NCBI GenBank assembly: GCA_963699525.1 | Contig: CAVOUI010000008.1 | Location: 54,983 to 118,982 of the forward strand | Length of the DNA: 64,000 bases | Direction: 5' to 3' | From: SG8-41 sp963699525 | GTDB taxonomy: Bacteria > Pseudomonadota > Gammaproteobacteria > Burkholderiales > SG8-41 | In this document: positions 43,359 through 52,335 of the stretch, in pieces | Position numbering within the stretch: the stretch's first letter is position 1 | Layout of the letters: each line of letters starts with the position of its first letter | The notes under the pieces: model-generated | Told to the model about the DNA's origin: nothing | What the model saw: only the letters and a program-made list of their open reading frames with translations | The model's database searches: none | Position numbers and translations under genes: made by a program

Positions 43359-44324
43359 ATGCCCGTGAAGAAGCTGCGCGCGGCGGTTATCGGGGTGGGC
43401 CGGCTCGGGCGGCATCATGCCGCCAAGTACGCGGCAAGCCCGGACGCCGAGCTCGTCGCGGTGGCGGACCTCTCGGAGCCGAGCGCGCGGGACGTCGCGG
43501 CGCGATTGGGCTGCCGGGCGGTGCGCGATTTCCACGAGGTGCTGGGCGGTGTCGACCTGGTCTCGGTCGTGGTTCCGACCGAGCGCCATCGGGAAGTGGC
43601 GGGGGCCTGCCTCGAGGCGGGCGTGCATGTCCTGGTCGAGAAGCCGATTACCCGCACGGTCGAGGAGGCCGACGCCCTGATCGCGCTCGCCTCGTCGCGC
43701 GGGCTGCAGCTCGCCGTCGGGCATGTCGAGCGCTACAACCCCGCCTTCGTGGCCATGCGGCAGGCGCTGGCACGGCCCTTTTTCATCGAATCGGAAAGGC
43801 TCGCCGAGTTTCAGCCGCGAGTCACGGATATCGACGTCGTGCTCGACCTGATGATCCACGATCTCGATCTCGTGCTTTCGCTGGTGCGCTCGGAGGTTTC
43901 GCAGGTCATCGCCTGCGGCTTCCAGGTGCTGACGCGCTCGATCGACATTGCCACCGCCCACATCGAGTTTGCCGACGGCGTGGTGGCGAATCTTTCTGCG
44001 AGCCGGGTGAGCCAGACGCCCGTGCGCAAGCTGCGGGCCTTCGGCCGGGACGGCTACGCTTCCGCCGACCTGCAAGACGCGCGCCTCCGCGAGGCGCACC
44101 GCACGGACGGCGCGGCGATCACGGTCGAGGAACGCGCGTTTCCCCACGCCGACGCACTGCAGGCGGAAATCGCGGCATTCATCGCGGCCGTACGGGGACA
44201 AAGCTCAGAGATCGTTTCCGGGGCGGAGGGGCGGCGCGCGCTGGCGCTTGCGCTCGAGGTCGAGCGGCGCATTGCCGAACGGCTCGCTCGCCTCGCGCCG
44301 GAGGCACCGGGGGGCCGCGCATGA
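43359..44324 (+). CDS. gnnA: Gfo/Idh/MocA oxidoreductase, probable UDP-GlcNAc 3-dehydrogenase GnnA
   Basis: NAD-dependent oxidoreductase of 321 residues. It has the Rossmann loop AAVIGVGRLGRHHAAKYA (about 8-25), the catalytic-site EKP (Lys95 in VLVEKPITRT), GHVERYNPAF, and DLMIHDLDLVLSL. In Acidithiobacillus ferrooxidans, GnnA oxidises the 3-OH of UDP-GlcNAc and GnnB transaminates it, giving UDP-GlcNAc3N and so amide-linked lipid A chains. The assignment rests on sequence pattern plus location between lipid A acyltransferases and a DegT aminotransferase. Other sugar-nucleotide dehydrogenases remain possible. Its end overlaps gnnB (ATGA). Confidence 0.7.
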   Translation: MPVKKLRAAVIGVGRLGRHHAAKYAASPDAELVAVADLSEPSARDVAARLGCRAVRDFHEVLGGVDLVSVVVPTERHREVAGACLEAGVHVLVEKPITRTVEEADALIALASSRGLQLAVGHVERYNPAFVAMRQALARPFFIESERLAEFQPRVTDIDVVLDLMIHDLDLVLSLVRSEVSQVIACGFQVLTRSIDIATAHIEFADGVVANLSASRVSQTPVRKLRAFGRDGYASADLQDARLREAHRTDGAAITVEERAFPHADALQAEIAAFIAAVRGQSSEIVSGAEGRRALALALEVERRIAERLARLAPEAPGGRA

Positions 44325-45448
44325 AGACGGCGATGCTCGATCTCGCCGCCGAGTTGAACGAGCTCGAGCCGGAGCTCTCGGCCGCGCTGCGCGGCGTGCT
44401 GGCATCGGGCCACTTCATCCTGGGGAGCCAGGGCGCGGCGCTCGAGGCGGAGATCGCGCGCTATCTTGGAGTTGCGCATGCGGTGGCGGTCGCGAACGGC
44501 ACGGACGCGTTGATCCTCGCGCTGCGCGCCGCAGGAATCGGTCCGGGTGACGAGGTGGTGACGCCGGCGTTCACGTTCGTGGCGACGGCCGAGGCCGTTG
44601 TGCACGTGGGCGCGACGCCGGTGTTTGCCGACATCGATCCGTCGACTTTCAATCTCGACCCGGAGCGCCTGGAAGCGGCGATCACGCCCGCGACGCGGGC
44701 GGTGATCGTAGTGCATCTCTACGGGCAGGCCGCCGATTTGCCGGCGATTCTGGGTGTCTGCGAGCGGCGCAGCCTGACGTTGATCGAGGACTGCGCGCAG
44801 GCGATCGGGGCGGATTTCGACGGACGGCAGGCCGGCGCCTGGGGAGCGCTGGGCTGCTTCTCGTTCTACCCGACGAAGAATCTGGGCGCCTTCGGCGATG
44901 CCGGCATGGTGGTGACGGGCGATGCGCGGCTCGCCGAGAGGGTGAGGATGCTGCGCCACCACGGCAGCCGCGTCGCCAATTGTCACGAACTCATTGGCTA
45001 TAACAGCCGCCTCGACGAGCTGCAGGCGGCCATCCTGCGCGTGAAGCTCAAGCGCCTCACCGGCTGGAACGCGCGGCGCCGCGCCCACGCCGCGGCCTAT
45101 CGGCGCCTGCTCGCGGGCGCCCCGTTGACGCTGCCCGTCGAGCACGGGCGGGGCGAGCATGTCTACCACCAGTTCACGGTACGCGCGGCGCGGCGCGACG
45201 CGCTGCGTGAAGCACTCGGCGCGCGGGGCATCGCGACGGGAATCTACTATCCCACTCCGGTGCACCTCCAGCCTGCATTCGTGCCCTATGCGGGTTCGCT
45301 CTCGCTGCCGGTCTCGGAGCAGGCGGCGCGGGAAGTGCTGTCGTTGCCGATCTATCCCCAGCTCACGGAGAGCGCCGTCGAGGGGATTTGCGAGGCCCTG
45401 CTCGAGGCGGTGGCGGGGAAAGATCGGAAAGCCGGAAGGCCGGGTTGA
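44321..45448 (+). CDS. gnnB: DegT/DnrJ/EryC1 aminotransferase, probable GnnB
   Basis: PLP-dependent sugar aminotransferase of 375 residues. It has SGHFILGSQGAALE, the VANGTDALILAL loop, TPAFTFVATAEAV, Asp157 in LIEDCAQAIGA, and the PLP lysine Lys186 in SFYPTKNLGAFGDAG, with GYNSRLDELQAAIL. Predicted to transaminate the 3-keto product of the preceding GnnA-like enzyme, giving UDP-GlcNAc3N. It is ATGA-coupled to gnnA, and its stop overlaps the TTG start of the GNAT gene (TTGA). Confidence 0.75.
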   Translation: MKTAMLDLAAELNELEPELSAALRGVLASGHFILGSQGAALEAEIARYLGVAHAVAVANGTDALILALRAAGIGPGDEVVTPAFTFVATAEAVVHVGATPVFADIDPSTFNLDPERLEAAITPATRAVIVVHLYGQAADLPAILGVCERRSLTLIEDCAQAIGADFDGRQAGAWGALGCFSFYPTKNLGAFGDAGMVVTGDARLAERVRMLRHHGSRVANCHELIGYNSRLDELQAAILRVKLKRLTGWNARRRAHAAAYRRLLAGAPLTLPVEHGRGEHVYHQFTVRAARRDALREALGARGIATGIYYPTPVHLQPAFVPYAGSLSLPVSEQAAREVLSLPIYPQLTESAVEGICEALLEAVAGKDRKAGRPG

Positions 45449-45999
45449 AGACGGCCCTCGAAGACACGGTGAGCATCGAACCGCTCGCCGCGGAGGACGT
45501 GGAGCGGCTTGCGGCGCTCGCCCGCGAGATCTGGTACGCGCACTACCCCGCGATCATCAGCATCGCGCAGATAGAATACATGCTCGCGGAGCGCTACAAC
45601 CGCGACGTGGTGCTCGCCGAGTTGCGGCGCGACGGCGTGTGGTGGGACAAGCTGATGGCCGCGGGCGAGATGGCCGGATTCGCGTCCTATTTCCTCACCG
45701 GCGTCCCGGGCGAGATGAAACTCGACAAGCTCTACGTGCATCCGCGGCTGCAGCGCCGCGGCTACGGCGGCAGGATGGTCGACCGCGCTCTCTCGGTTGC
45801 CCGCGCGCGCGGCTGCAGCCGCCTCGCGCTGGCCGTGAACAGGAACAACCGCAGCGCGATCGCCGCCTACCTGAAGCATGGCTTTCGCATCGCGGACGCC
45901 GTGGTCAAGAACATCGGCGGCGGCTTCGTCATGGACGACTACATCATGGTGAAAGCAGTGGCAGGTGATCCTTCGACAGCGCTCGGGACCGGCCAGTGA
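45445..45999 (+). CDS. GNAT family N-acetyltransferase
   Basis: A 184-residue acetyltransferase with the typical core: EMKLDKLYVHPRLQRRGYGGRMVDRAL (acetyl-CoA pyrophosphate loop QRRGYG) and LAVNRNNRSAIAAYLKHGFR. The substrate is unknown. The start given is TTG 45445, preceded by GGAAGG at good spacing and overlapping the gnnB stop. GTG 45469 (MSIEPLAAED) is the alternative. Its own stop overlaps the GTG of the CoA-binding protein. Position in the lipid A/dapF string suggests one long transcript, not a shared pathway. Confidence 0.8.
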   Translation: MKTALEDTVSIEPLAAEDVERLAALAREIWYAHYPAIISIAQIEYMLAERYNRDVVLAELRRDGVWWDKLMAAGEMAGFASYFLTGVPGEMKLDKLYVHPRLQRRGYGGRMVDRALSVARARGCSRLALAVNRNNRSAIAAYLKHGFRIADAVVKNIGGGFVMDDYIMVKAVAGDPSTALGTGQ

Positions 46000-46436
46000 C
46001 GGGTGGCGGCGACAGGCCGGGACGATTCGAGAATCCGGGCATCGAGGAGCGCTGCGCCCTCCTCAAGCGGGTGAAGACGATCGCCGTGGTCGGGCTCTCT
46101 CCCAACCCCTCCCGCCCGAGCTACGGGGTGTCGCGGGCAATGCAAGGGTTCGGTTACACGATCATCCCGGTGCACCCTGCGGCCCGGGAGATCCTTGGGG
46201 CCCGAGCCTACCCGCGGCTCTCGGACATCCCGCTTCCCGTCGATCTTGTAGACGTTTTTCGGCGCCCGGAACACCTGGACGGCATTGTGGATGAGTGCCT
46301 CGCGCTGGGCTTTAAAAGCCTTTGGATTCAAGAGGGTATATTGAACGAGCCTGCGGCCCTGCGCGCGGTGAAAGGTGGCATGATGGTGGTCATGGACCGC
46401 TGTATCTACAGGGATTATCTGCAATATTGCAGCTAA
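45996..46436 (+). CDS. CoA-binding protein (YccU-like)
   Basis: Small Rossmann-fold protein of 146 residues of the CoA_binding_2 family: KTIAVVGLSPNPSRPSYGVSRAMQ (nucleotide loop), IIPVHPAAREILG, VDLVDVFRRPEH and LWIQEGILNEPA. The function of the stand-alone family is not established; members are thought to bind CoA. Starts with GTG overlapping the GNAT stop. The last codons contain a perfect 14-bp palindrome (46419-46432), and dapF begins directly after the stop. Confidence 0.88.
   Translation: MTGGGDRPGRFENPGIEERCALLKRVKTIAVVGLSPNPSRPSYGVSRAMQGFGYTIIPVHPAAREILGARAYPRLSDIPLPVDLVDVFRRPEHLDGIVDECLALGFKSLWIQEGILNEPAALRAVKGGMMVVMDRCIYRDYLQYCS
46419..46432. repeat. Perfect 14-bp palindrome before dapF
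   Basis: CTGCAATATTGCAG covers the final codons of the CoA-binding protein gene, 4 bp before the dapF ATG. dapF has no clear ribosome-binding site there. It could act as an operator or as a small hairpin controlling dapF translation, or be chance. Confidence 0.3.
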
Positions 46437-47267
46437 ATGCGCCTAAAATTCACTAAAATGCATGGAGCGGGCAACGATTTTGTCGTTCTGGAAGCCCTTG
46501 CCCGGCCTGTGGCGCTGACCCCCGAGCAGTTGAGATGGATCGCCAACCGCCATATCGGGGTGGGCTGCGACCAGATCCTCGTGGTGGAGCCTCCCCGGCA
46601 GGCCGATACGGATTTCTATTACCGCATCTTCAATGCCGACGGCGGCGAGGTGGAGCAATGCGGCAATGGGGCGCGTTGCTTCGTCCGCTACGTCCAGGAG
46701 CATGGCCTGACGGCGAAGCGCGAGTTGCGCGTTGGCACTCGCGCCGGGGTGATCGTGCCGCGGCTCGAGGACGACGGCCGGGTCACGGTGGACATGGGGG
46801 TGCCGGAATTCGAGCCCTCCCGCATCCCGTTCGAGGCCGCGGCGAGGGCGGTGAGCTATGCGCTCGACGTAGACGGGCGGCGGCTCGAGATCTGCGCGCT
46901 ATCCATGGGCAACCCGCACGCGGTGCAGGTTGTCCCCGACATCGAGCGCGCGCCGGTCGCGACCGAGGGTCCGCTGATCGAGCGCCACCCGCGTTTCCCG
47001 CAACGGGTCAACGCCGGCTACATGCAGGTGGTGAACCGCCGCCGCATTCTGTTGCGCGTGCACGAGCGCGGAGCGGGAGAAACGCTCGCGTGCGGCACCG
47101 GTGCATGCGCGGCGGTGGTGGCCGGCATCATGCGCGGGCTGCTCGATCGCGAGGTCACGGTGACCGCGCGTGGCGGCGACCTCGGTATATCATGGACGGG
47201 CGAAGGCCATTCGGTGATGATGACCGGACCCGCGGTCACGGTATTCGAGGGCGAGATCGAGATCTAA
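46437..47267 (+). CDS. dapF: Diaminopimelate epimerase
   Basis: Converts LL- to meso-diaminopimelate for lysine and peptidoglycan. The 276-residue protein has both catalytic cysteines in their motifs, ADGGEVEQCGNGARC and ETLACGTGACAAVV, plus the N-terminal KFTKMHGAGNDFVV. The ATG follows the previous stop with no gap. Downstream DUF484 and xerC keep the conserved proteobacterial order dapF-DUF484-xerC. Confidence 0.96.
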   Translation: MRLKFTKMHGAGNDFVVLEALARPVALTPEQLRWIANRHIGVGCDQILVVEPPRQADTDFYYRIFNADGGEVEQCGNGARCFVRYVQEHGLTAKRELRVGTRAGVIVPRLEDDGRVTVDMGVPEFEPSRIPFEAAARAVSYALDVDGRRLEICALSMGNPHAVQVVPDIERAPVATEGPLIERHPRFPQRVNAGYMQVVNRRRILLRVHERGAGETLACGTGACAAVVAGIMRGLLDREVTVTARGGDLGISWTGEGHSVMMTGPAVTVFEGEIEI

Positions 47268-47321
47268 CTCAGGCCGGCGCAGGCAGCCTAATTGGGTAGC
47301 GCGGGTTCCAGACAAGGGAGA

Positions 47322-47973
47322 ATGATGAAGCCAGAGGACGTTGCCGGATTCTTGAAGGAGCACCCCGAGTTTTTTGAGCAATATGCCGAGCTGCTGGCCG
47401 AGATCTACATTCCCCATCCCCACGGCGGGCGCGCGATCCCGATCAGCGAGCGCCAGATCCTGACCCTGCGCGAGAAGAACAAGCAGATCGAGGGGAAGCT
47501 CCGCGAGGTGATCCAGTTCGGCGAGGAGAACGACGCCATCAGTGAAAAAGTGCACCGCATCTCGCTGGCGCTGCTCTCGACCGCCGAGTTGCGCGGCGTA
47601 TTGAACGCCGTCTATCTCAACCTCCGCGAAGACTTCGCCGTGCCGCACGTGGCGCTGCGGCTGTGGCGCGGCGCTGCGCGCGCCGACATGCCGGAGTTCG
47701 GCGCCGTGAGCGCCCACTCGCGCGAGCTTGCCCAGAGCCTTGCGAACCCCTACTGCGGCAGCCATACCATGGCCGACACCGCCGGCTGGTTTGGCGAAGC
47801 GAGTTCCCATCTGCGCTCGTTCTCGTATCTCCCGCTGCGGGATAGCGAGACTTTCGGCCTGCTGGCGCTGGCCAGCGAAGACCCGCACCGCTTCTACCCG
47901 GAAATGGGCACGGTCTACCTGAAGCGGCTGAGCGAATCTGATCGGCGCGGCGATTGCCCGGTATTTAAAGTAG
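47322..47973 (+). CDS. DUF484 family protein (frameshifted near the 3' end)
   Basis: GAF-like protein of unknown function that is normally encoded between dapF and xerC. It has the family start KPEDVAGFLKEHPEFFEQYAELL, a coiled-coil segment (ISERQILTLREKNKQIEGKL), and a GAF-like core ending EMGTVYLKRLSE. After that the frame is lost. Dropping one base in GAATCTG (about 47937) gives the expected C-terminus LIGAAIARYLK and a TAG at 47971-47973, for 216 residues. Without the correction the frame runs on wrongly into xerC. AAGGGAGA precedes the ATG. Confidence 0.85.
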
Positions 47974-47998
47974 AGAATCAATGGGTTACGCTGTGTAA

Positions 47999-48949
47999 GT
48001 GGGCGCTAACTCCAAGGCGGAAACGGGATCCTCCAAGACCACTAACCGGGGCCCGGAAGCCTGGAACGGAAACGCGCTCCTGCGCGGCTACCTCGCGCAC
48101 CTCGTCCAACGAGCGCCGTCTGAGCCGGCATACCGTCGCCAATTACGCCCGCGACATTGCGTCGCTCCTCGCGCTTGCAGGCAGCGCGCGCTCAGGCGCA
48201 TGGACGCTCAGCAGATACGCCGCCACGTGGCGCAACTTCACGCGCGGGGCCTCGATGGACGCAGTCTCGCGCGCATGCTGTCGGCCTGGCGCGGCTTCTT
48301 CAATTACCTCGCACGCGACCACGGCTACACGCACAATCCGTGCGCGGGCGTCCGGGCGCCGCGGACCGCGAAACGGCTGCCGCACGCGCTGTCGCCGGAC
48401 GAAGCCGGACGGCTGATGGATATCGCCGCGGCCGGCCCGCTCGCGGTGCGCGACAAGGCGATCGTGGAGCTTCTCTACTCCTCGGGCCTGCGATTGTCCG
48501 AGCTGACCGGCCTCGAGCAGGATGACGTGAACATCCGCGACGCCACCGTGCGCGTGACCGGCAAGGGCGCGAAGACCCGGGTGGTGCCGGTGGGCGGCTT
48601 CGCCCTCGCCGCGCTCCAGGCGTGGGCCCCGGCGCGCGGGACGCTCGCGCGCCCCGGCGAGACGGCGCTGTTCGTCGGACGGGACGGCAAGGCGCTCGGC
48701 GCCCGCGCGGTGCAGGCGCGCTTGAAGCACTGGGCGCGCAAGCTGGGCCTCGCGGACAAGGTGCACCCGCACGCGCTGCGGCACTCTTTCGCCTCGCACC
48801 TGCTGCAGTCGAGCGGGGACCTGCGCGCGGTGCAGGAAATGCTGGGGCACGCGAGCATCTCCACGACGCAGGTTTACACGCACCTCGACTTCCAGCATCT
48901 CGCGAAAGCGTACGACGCCGCGCATCCGCGGGCGAAAAGACGGTCGTGA
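47999..48949 (+). CDS. xerC: Tyrosine recombinase XerC (two compensating frame breaks)
   Basis: Site-specific recombinase that resolves chromosome dimers at dif with XerD. The main frame encodes NALLRGYLAHL, then from about 48190 AQQIRRHVAQLHARGL and the catalytic domain: Arg in SSGLRLSELTGL, HPHALRHSFASHLLQ (His-x-x-Arg), LGHASISTTQVYTH (His and nucleophile Tyr). The conserved N-domain piece ERRLSRHTVANYARDIA lies in another frame between about 48105 and 48190, so one extra and one missing base are needed to read a normal protein of about 316 residues. Sequencing error is likelier than loss of this essential function. Confidence 0.88.
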   Translation: MGANSKAETGSSKTTNRGPEAWNGNALLRGYLAHLVQRAPSEPAYRRQLRPRHCVAPRACRQRALRRMDAQQIRRHVAQLHARGLDGRSLARMLSAWRGFFNYLARDHGYTHNPCAGVRAPRTAKRLPHALSPDEAGRLMDIAAAGPLAVRDKAIVELLYSSGLRLSELTGLEQDDVNIRDATVRVTGKGAKTRVVPVGGFALAALQAWAPARGTLARPGETALFVGRDGKALGARAVQARLKHWARKLGLADKVHPHALRHSFASHLLQSSGDLRAVQEMLGHASISTTQVYTHLDFQHLAKAYDAAHPRAKRRS

Positions 48950-50121
48950 GGCTGATCCTCAAGCCGGGCCGGGAGAAGTCGCTGAAGCGCCGCCACCCCT
49001 GGGTGTTTTCCGGGGCGGTGGCGAAGATCCAGGGACAGCCGGGTGCCGGTGACACGGTCGAGGTGCGGTCGGCCGACGGCGCGTTTCTCGCCCTCGCCGC
49101 CTACAGTCCCGAATCGCAGATCGTCGCCCGTGTCTGGGACTGGAGCGAGCGCGCGATCGATCACGCGTTCTTCCAGGAGCGCGTTTCGCGAGCGGTTGCG
49201 CAACGCAAGGAGCTTCTCGACGGAGCGACCATCGACGCCTACCGGCTGCTCCACGGCGAGTCGGACGGCCTACCGGGCGTGGTAGCCGACCGCTACGGGG
49301 ACACCCTTGTACTGCAGTTGACGAGCGCGGGCGCCGAGCGTTGGCGGGAGGCGATTGCCGGGGCGCTGCTGGAGGCGACCGGCGCATCCCGCGTGTGGGA
49401 GCGATCGGATGCAGAGGTACGGACGCTCGAGGGGCTCGCGCCCGCGACCGGTCCGGTGCGCGGCGCGCGCGAGCCGACCCGCATCGTCGTGAGCGAGCGC
49501 GGCATCCGGTTCGAGGTCGACTTCGAGCGCGGTCACAAGACCGGCTTCTATCTCGACCAGCGAGAAAACAGGCTGCGGCTGCGGCAGCTCGCGCGCGGGC
49601 GCGACGTGCTCGACGGCTTCTGCTATACGGGCGGCTTCGCGCTCAACGCCGCCGCGGGGGGCGCGAAGTCGGTGTTCGCCCTCGACAGCTCGGCGGAGGC
49701 GCTCGCCCTGGCGAAGGCCAATGAGCAGCTGAACGGTCTTGCCGGAGTCGATTGGGTGGGAGGCGACGTATTCCAGATGCTGCGCCACCTGCGGGATGGC
49801 CGCCGCCAGTTCGATCTCGTCGTGCTGGATCCGCCGAAATTCGCGCCCACCGCCGCGCACGCGCCGAAGGCCGCGCGCGCCTACAAGGACATCAACCTGC
49901 TCGCGTTCAAGCTGCTGCGGCCGGGGGGGCTCTTGATGACGTTTTCCTGCTCGGGCGGAGTCTCAGCCGACCTGTTTCAGAAGATCATCGCCGGTTCCGC
50001 GCTCGATGCCGGCGTGGACGCGCAGATCATCGAGCACCTTGGCCCCGGCCCCGACCATCCCGTCGCGCTCAATTTCCCCGAAGGAGAGTACCTGAAGGGG
50101 CTCCTCTGCCGCGTCGCCTGA
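48946..50121 (+). CDS. rlmI: Class I SAM-dependent rRNA methyltransferase (RlmI family)
   Basis: Predicted 23S rRNA m5C methyltransferase (RlmI modifies C1962). The 391-residue protein has an N-terminal PUA domain (about 1-75, KSLKRRHPWVFSGAV), a central domain, and the Rossmann methyltransferase: GFYLDQRENR, VLDGFCYTGGFALNAA, VLDPPKFAP and TFSCSGGVS, in which the PPKF and SCSG motifs hold the SAM site and catalytic Cys. Start is GTG 48946 inside the xerC stop. The exact target nucleotide is inferred from the family. Confidence 0.92.
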   Translation: MRLILKPGREKSLKRRHPWVFSGAVAKIQGQPGAGDTVEVRSADGAFLALAAYSPESQIVARVWDWSERAIDHAFFQERVSRAVAQRKELLDGATIDAYRLLHGESDGLPGVVADRYGDTLVLQLTSAGAERWREAIAGALLEATGASRVWERSDAEVRTLEGLAPATGPVRGAREPTRIVVSERGIRFEVDFERGHKTGFYLDQRENRLRLRQLARGRDVLDGFCYTGGFALNAAAGGAKSVFALDSSAEALALAKANEQLNGLAGVDWVGGDVFQMLRHLRDGRRQFDLVVLDPPKFAPTAAHAPKAARAYKDINLLAFKLLRPGGLLMTFSCSGGVSADLFQKIIAGSALDAGVDAQIIEHLGPGPDHPVALNFPEGEYLKGLLCRVA

Positions 50122-50160
50122 GAGTGATAGAGCTCCCGCGAAATGCGGGCTCTTCATCCC

Positions 50161-50379
50161 TCATCCCTTGGGAGGCACGGGATCCGGCCCGCCGGGATGC
50201 CACGGCCCGCAGCGCGCGATGCGCCGGACCGCGAGCCATGTCCCCTTGAGCGAGCCATACATCTCGATCGCCTCGCGCGCGTACTCCGAGCAGGTCGGGT
50301 AGAACCGGCACTGGCGACCGAAGAACGGCGAGAGCAGCAGCTGGTAAGCGCCGATCAGGCGCAGCAGCACCCATTTCAT
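50161..50379 (-). CDS. yidD: Membrane protein insertion efficiency factor YidD
   Basis: A 72-residue protein with the complete UPF0161 signature: LLRLIGAYQLLLSPFFGRQCRFYPTCSEYAREAI, with three conserved Cys, then SLKGTWLAVRRIARCGPWHPGG. It helps the YidC insertase pathway. It usually lies between rnpA and yidC near the origin; here it stands alone between rlmI (convergent) and the metal ABC cluster (divergent), as in several other bacteria. Confidence 0.93.
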   Translation of the reverse strand: MKWVLLRLIGAYQLLLSPFFGRQCRFYPTCSEYAREAIEMYGSLKGTWLAVRRIARCGPWHPGGPDPVPPKG

Positions 50380-50460
50380 CCCGGCGAGTATAGCGTCCGC
50401 GCACGCGGGCGCCGTAACCGATTAGAATCGCTCCCTCGTCCCGCAGCGGGGGACGCCCGC

Positions 50461-51099
50461 ATGTTCAAGATCGGAAACCTCAGTCACGCCTACAACGGCA
50501 CGGAAGTGCTGCACGTCCCGGAGTGGCACGCCGAGCAGGGTGCGCAGTGGCTCATGATCGGGCCGTCGGGCAGCGGCAAGACGACGTTGCTCCACGTGCT
50601 CGCGGGCATTCTGCGCCCGACCGCCGGCAGCGTGAGCGTCGCCGGCCAGGACCTCGGGGCGCTCAGGCCCGCCGACCTCGACCGTTTCCGCGGCCGGCAC
50701 ATCGGAATCGTGTTGCAGCGACTGCATCTCGTGCCGAGCCTCACGGTGGTTAAGAACCTGTTGCTGGCCCAGTATCTGGCCGGCATGCCGCAGGATGCTG
50801 CGCGGGCGCGCGAAGTCTTGGGGAGCCTCGACGTCGCCGGCAAGGCCGACGCCTATCCCCATGAGCTGTCGTTCGGGCAGGCGCAGCGTGTCGCCGTGGC
50901 GCGCGCCGTGGTGAACCGGCCCAAACTCCTGCTCGCCGACGAGCCCACCTCGAACCTGGACGACGCGCGCTGCGCGCAGGCCTACGGGCTGCTGGAGTCC
51001 CAGGCGCGCGCCTGCGGGGCGACCCTGGTGATTGCGACGCACGACCAGCGCATCAAGGCGCGCATGCCCAATCACTTCGAGTTGAAGCCGCGGCCGTGA
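50461..51099 (+). CDS. ABC transporter ATP-binding protein (LolD/MacB-like; metal cluster)
   Basis: A 212-residue ATPase. Walker A GPSGSGKTT, Q-loop IGIVLQRLHLVPSLTV, signature LSFGQAQRVAVARA (LSFGQ rather than LSGGQ), Walker B LLLADEP. It overlaps the start of an FtsX-type permease. Together with the DUF3299 gene downstream this resembles the zinc-repressed PA4064-PA4066 genes of Pseudomonas aeruginosa, so the complex may move lipoprotein-linked or metal-binding cargo from the periplasm; the substrate is unknown. A dyad CGATT-AG-AATCG (50419-50430) covering a -10-like TAGAAT lies upstream. Confidence 0.85.
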   Translation: MFKIGNLSHAYNGTEVLHVPEWHAEQGAQWLMIGPSGSGKTTLLHVLAGILRPTAGSVSVAGQDLGALRPADLDRFRGRHIGIVLQRLHLVPSLTVVKNLLLAQYLAGMPQDAARAREVLGSLDVAGKADAYPHELSFGQAQRVAVARAVVNRPKLLLADEPTSNLDDARCAQAYGLLESQARACGATLVIATHDQRIKARMPNHFELKPRP

Positions 51100-52311
51100 A
51101 CCTCGCTACGGTGAGCTTTGCCTACCTCCGCGCGCGCGGCCTGAACACTGCGCTCAACGTGCTGCTGCTCGCGCTCGGGATTGCAACCATCACCCTGCTG
51201 CTGCTCACGACGTCCCAGTTGGAAGAGCGCATGCAACGCGACGCGCGCGGTATCGACCTCGTGGCGGGCGCCAAGGGTAGCCCCATGCAGATCATCCTCT
51301 CCAGCATCTACCAGCTCGACGTGCCGACCGGAAACGTGTCGTGGAAGCAGGCGCAGGAGCTGGCCCGCAACCGGGCGGTGAAGAAGGTGATCCCGCTCGC
51401 GCTCGGGGACAATTACAAGGGGTTCCGCATCGTCGGGACCACCACGACTACGTCGCCCATTACGGCGCGCGCCTTGCCGCGGGCCGCCTGTGGCAGAAGC
51501 CGCTCGAAGCGGTGCTCGGCGCCGACGCGGCCGCGCGACCGGCCTCGGGATCGGCGCGACATTTCTCGGCGCCCACGGGTTGGGCGGTGGGGCGGGCGAG
51601 CACGCGCACGAAGCGCACCCCTACGAGGTGGTGGGGGTGCTCGCTCGCTCGGGCACCGTCGCCGACCGGGTGATCCTGACCGACGTCGCGAGCGTGTGGG
51701 CGGTGCACGCGGACCAGTACGACATCAAGGACGTCGGGCGGATCGCGGAGCTGATGCCCGACGAGGAAAAGGAGTTCACCGCGCTGCTCATCCAGTATTC
51801 CTCGCCGATCGCCGCCGCGACGCTGCCGCGCTACATCAACAACAACACCGACATGCAGGCCGCCTCGCCGGCTTACGAGACAGCGCGGCTGTTCACCATC
51901 ATCGGCGTCGGGATCGACGTATTGCGCGGCTTTGCGCTGGTGCTGATCCTCGCTGCGGGGCTGTCTGTTTTCATAGCGCTCTACAACGCACTCCTCGAGC
52001 GGCGTTACGACCTCGCCGTGATGCGCACGCTGGGCGCCCATCCCGGCAGACTGATGGCGCTCATGCTGCTCGAGGGGTTGTTGCTCGCAGGTATCGGCGC
52101 GGTGCTGGGGATCGCGCTCGGGCATGTGCTCACAGAGCTGCTGGGCATCGCACTCACGGCGGCAAAGCAGGTCACGGTGACCGGCTGGGCGTGGGTCAAC
52201 GACGAACTGTGGCTGATCGCGCTCGCGCTCGGCGTCGGCGTGGTCGCGGCGCTGCTGCCGGCGTGGCGGGCCTATCGCACCGATATCGCCGGCACTCTCG
52301 CGCGCGGCTGA
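51096..52311 (+). CDS. FtsX-like ABC transporter permease (two frame breaks)
   Basis: Membrane partner of the preceding ATPase. The first frame gives an N-terminal helix (ALNVLLLALGIATITLLLL) and LVAGAKGSPMQIILSSIYQLD up to GFRIVGT. The next piece, HDYVAHYGARLAAGRLWQKPLEAVLGADAA, needs one base near 51440. The third piece begins TGLGIGATFLGAH near 51537 and carries three membrane helices with the FtsX signature LYNALLERRYDLAVMRTLGAHPG. Adding one base at each break gives one protein of about 405 residues, like PA4065. Both breaks look like missing bases. Confidence 0.8.
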
Positions 52312-52335
52312 GAGCTCTTCTCCAGGAGGAGGGAG

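Noticed and set aside
50161..50379. yidD taken as a sign of the replication origin
   Set aside because: No rpmH, rnpA, yidC, dnaA or DnaA-box cluster lies nearby; isolated yidD genes are common.
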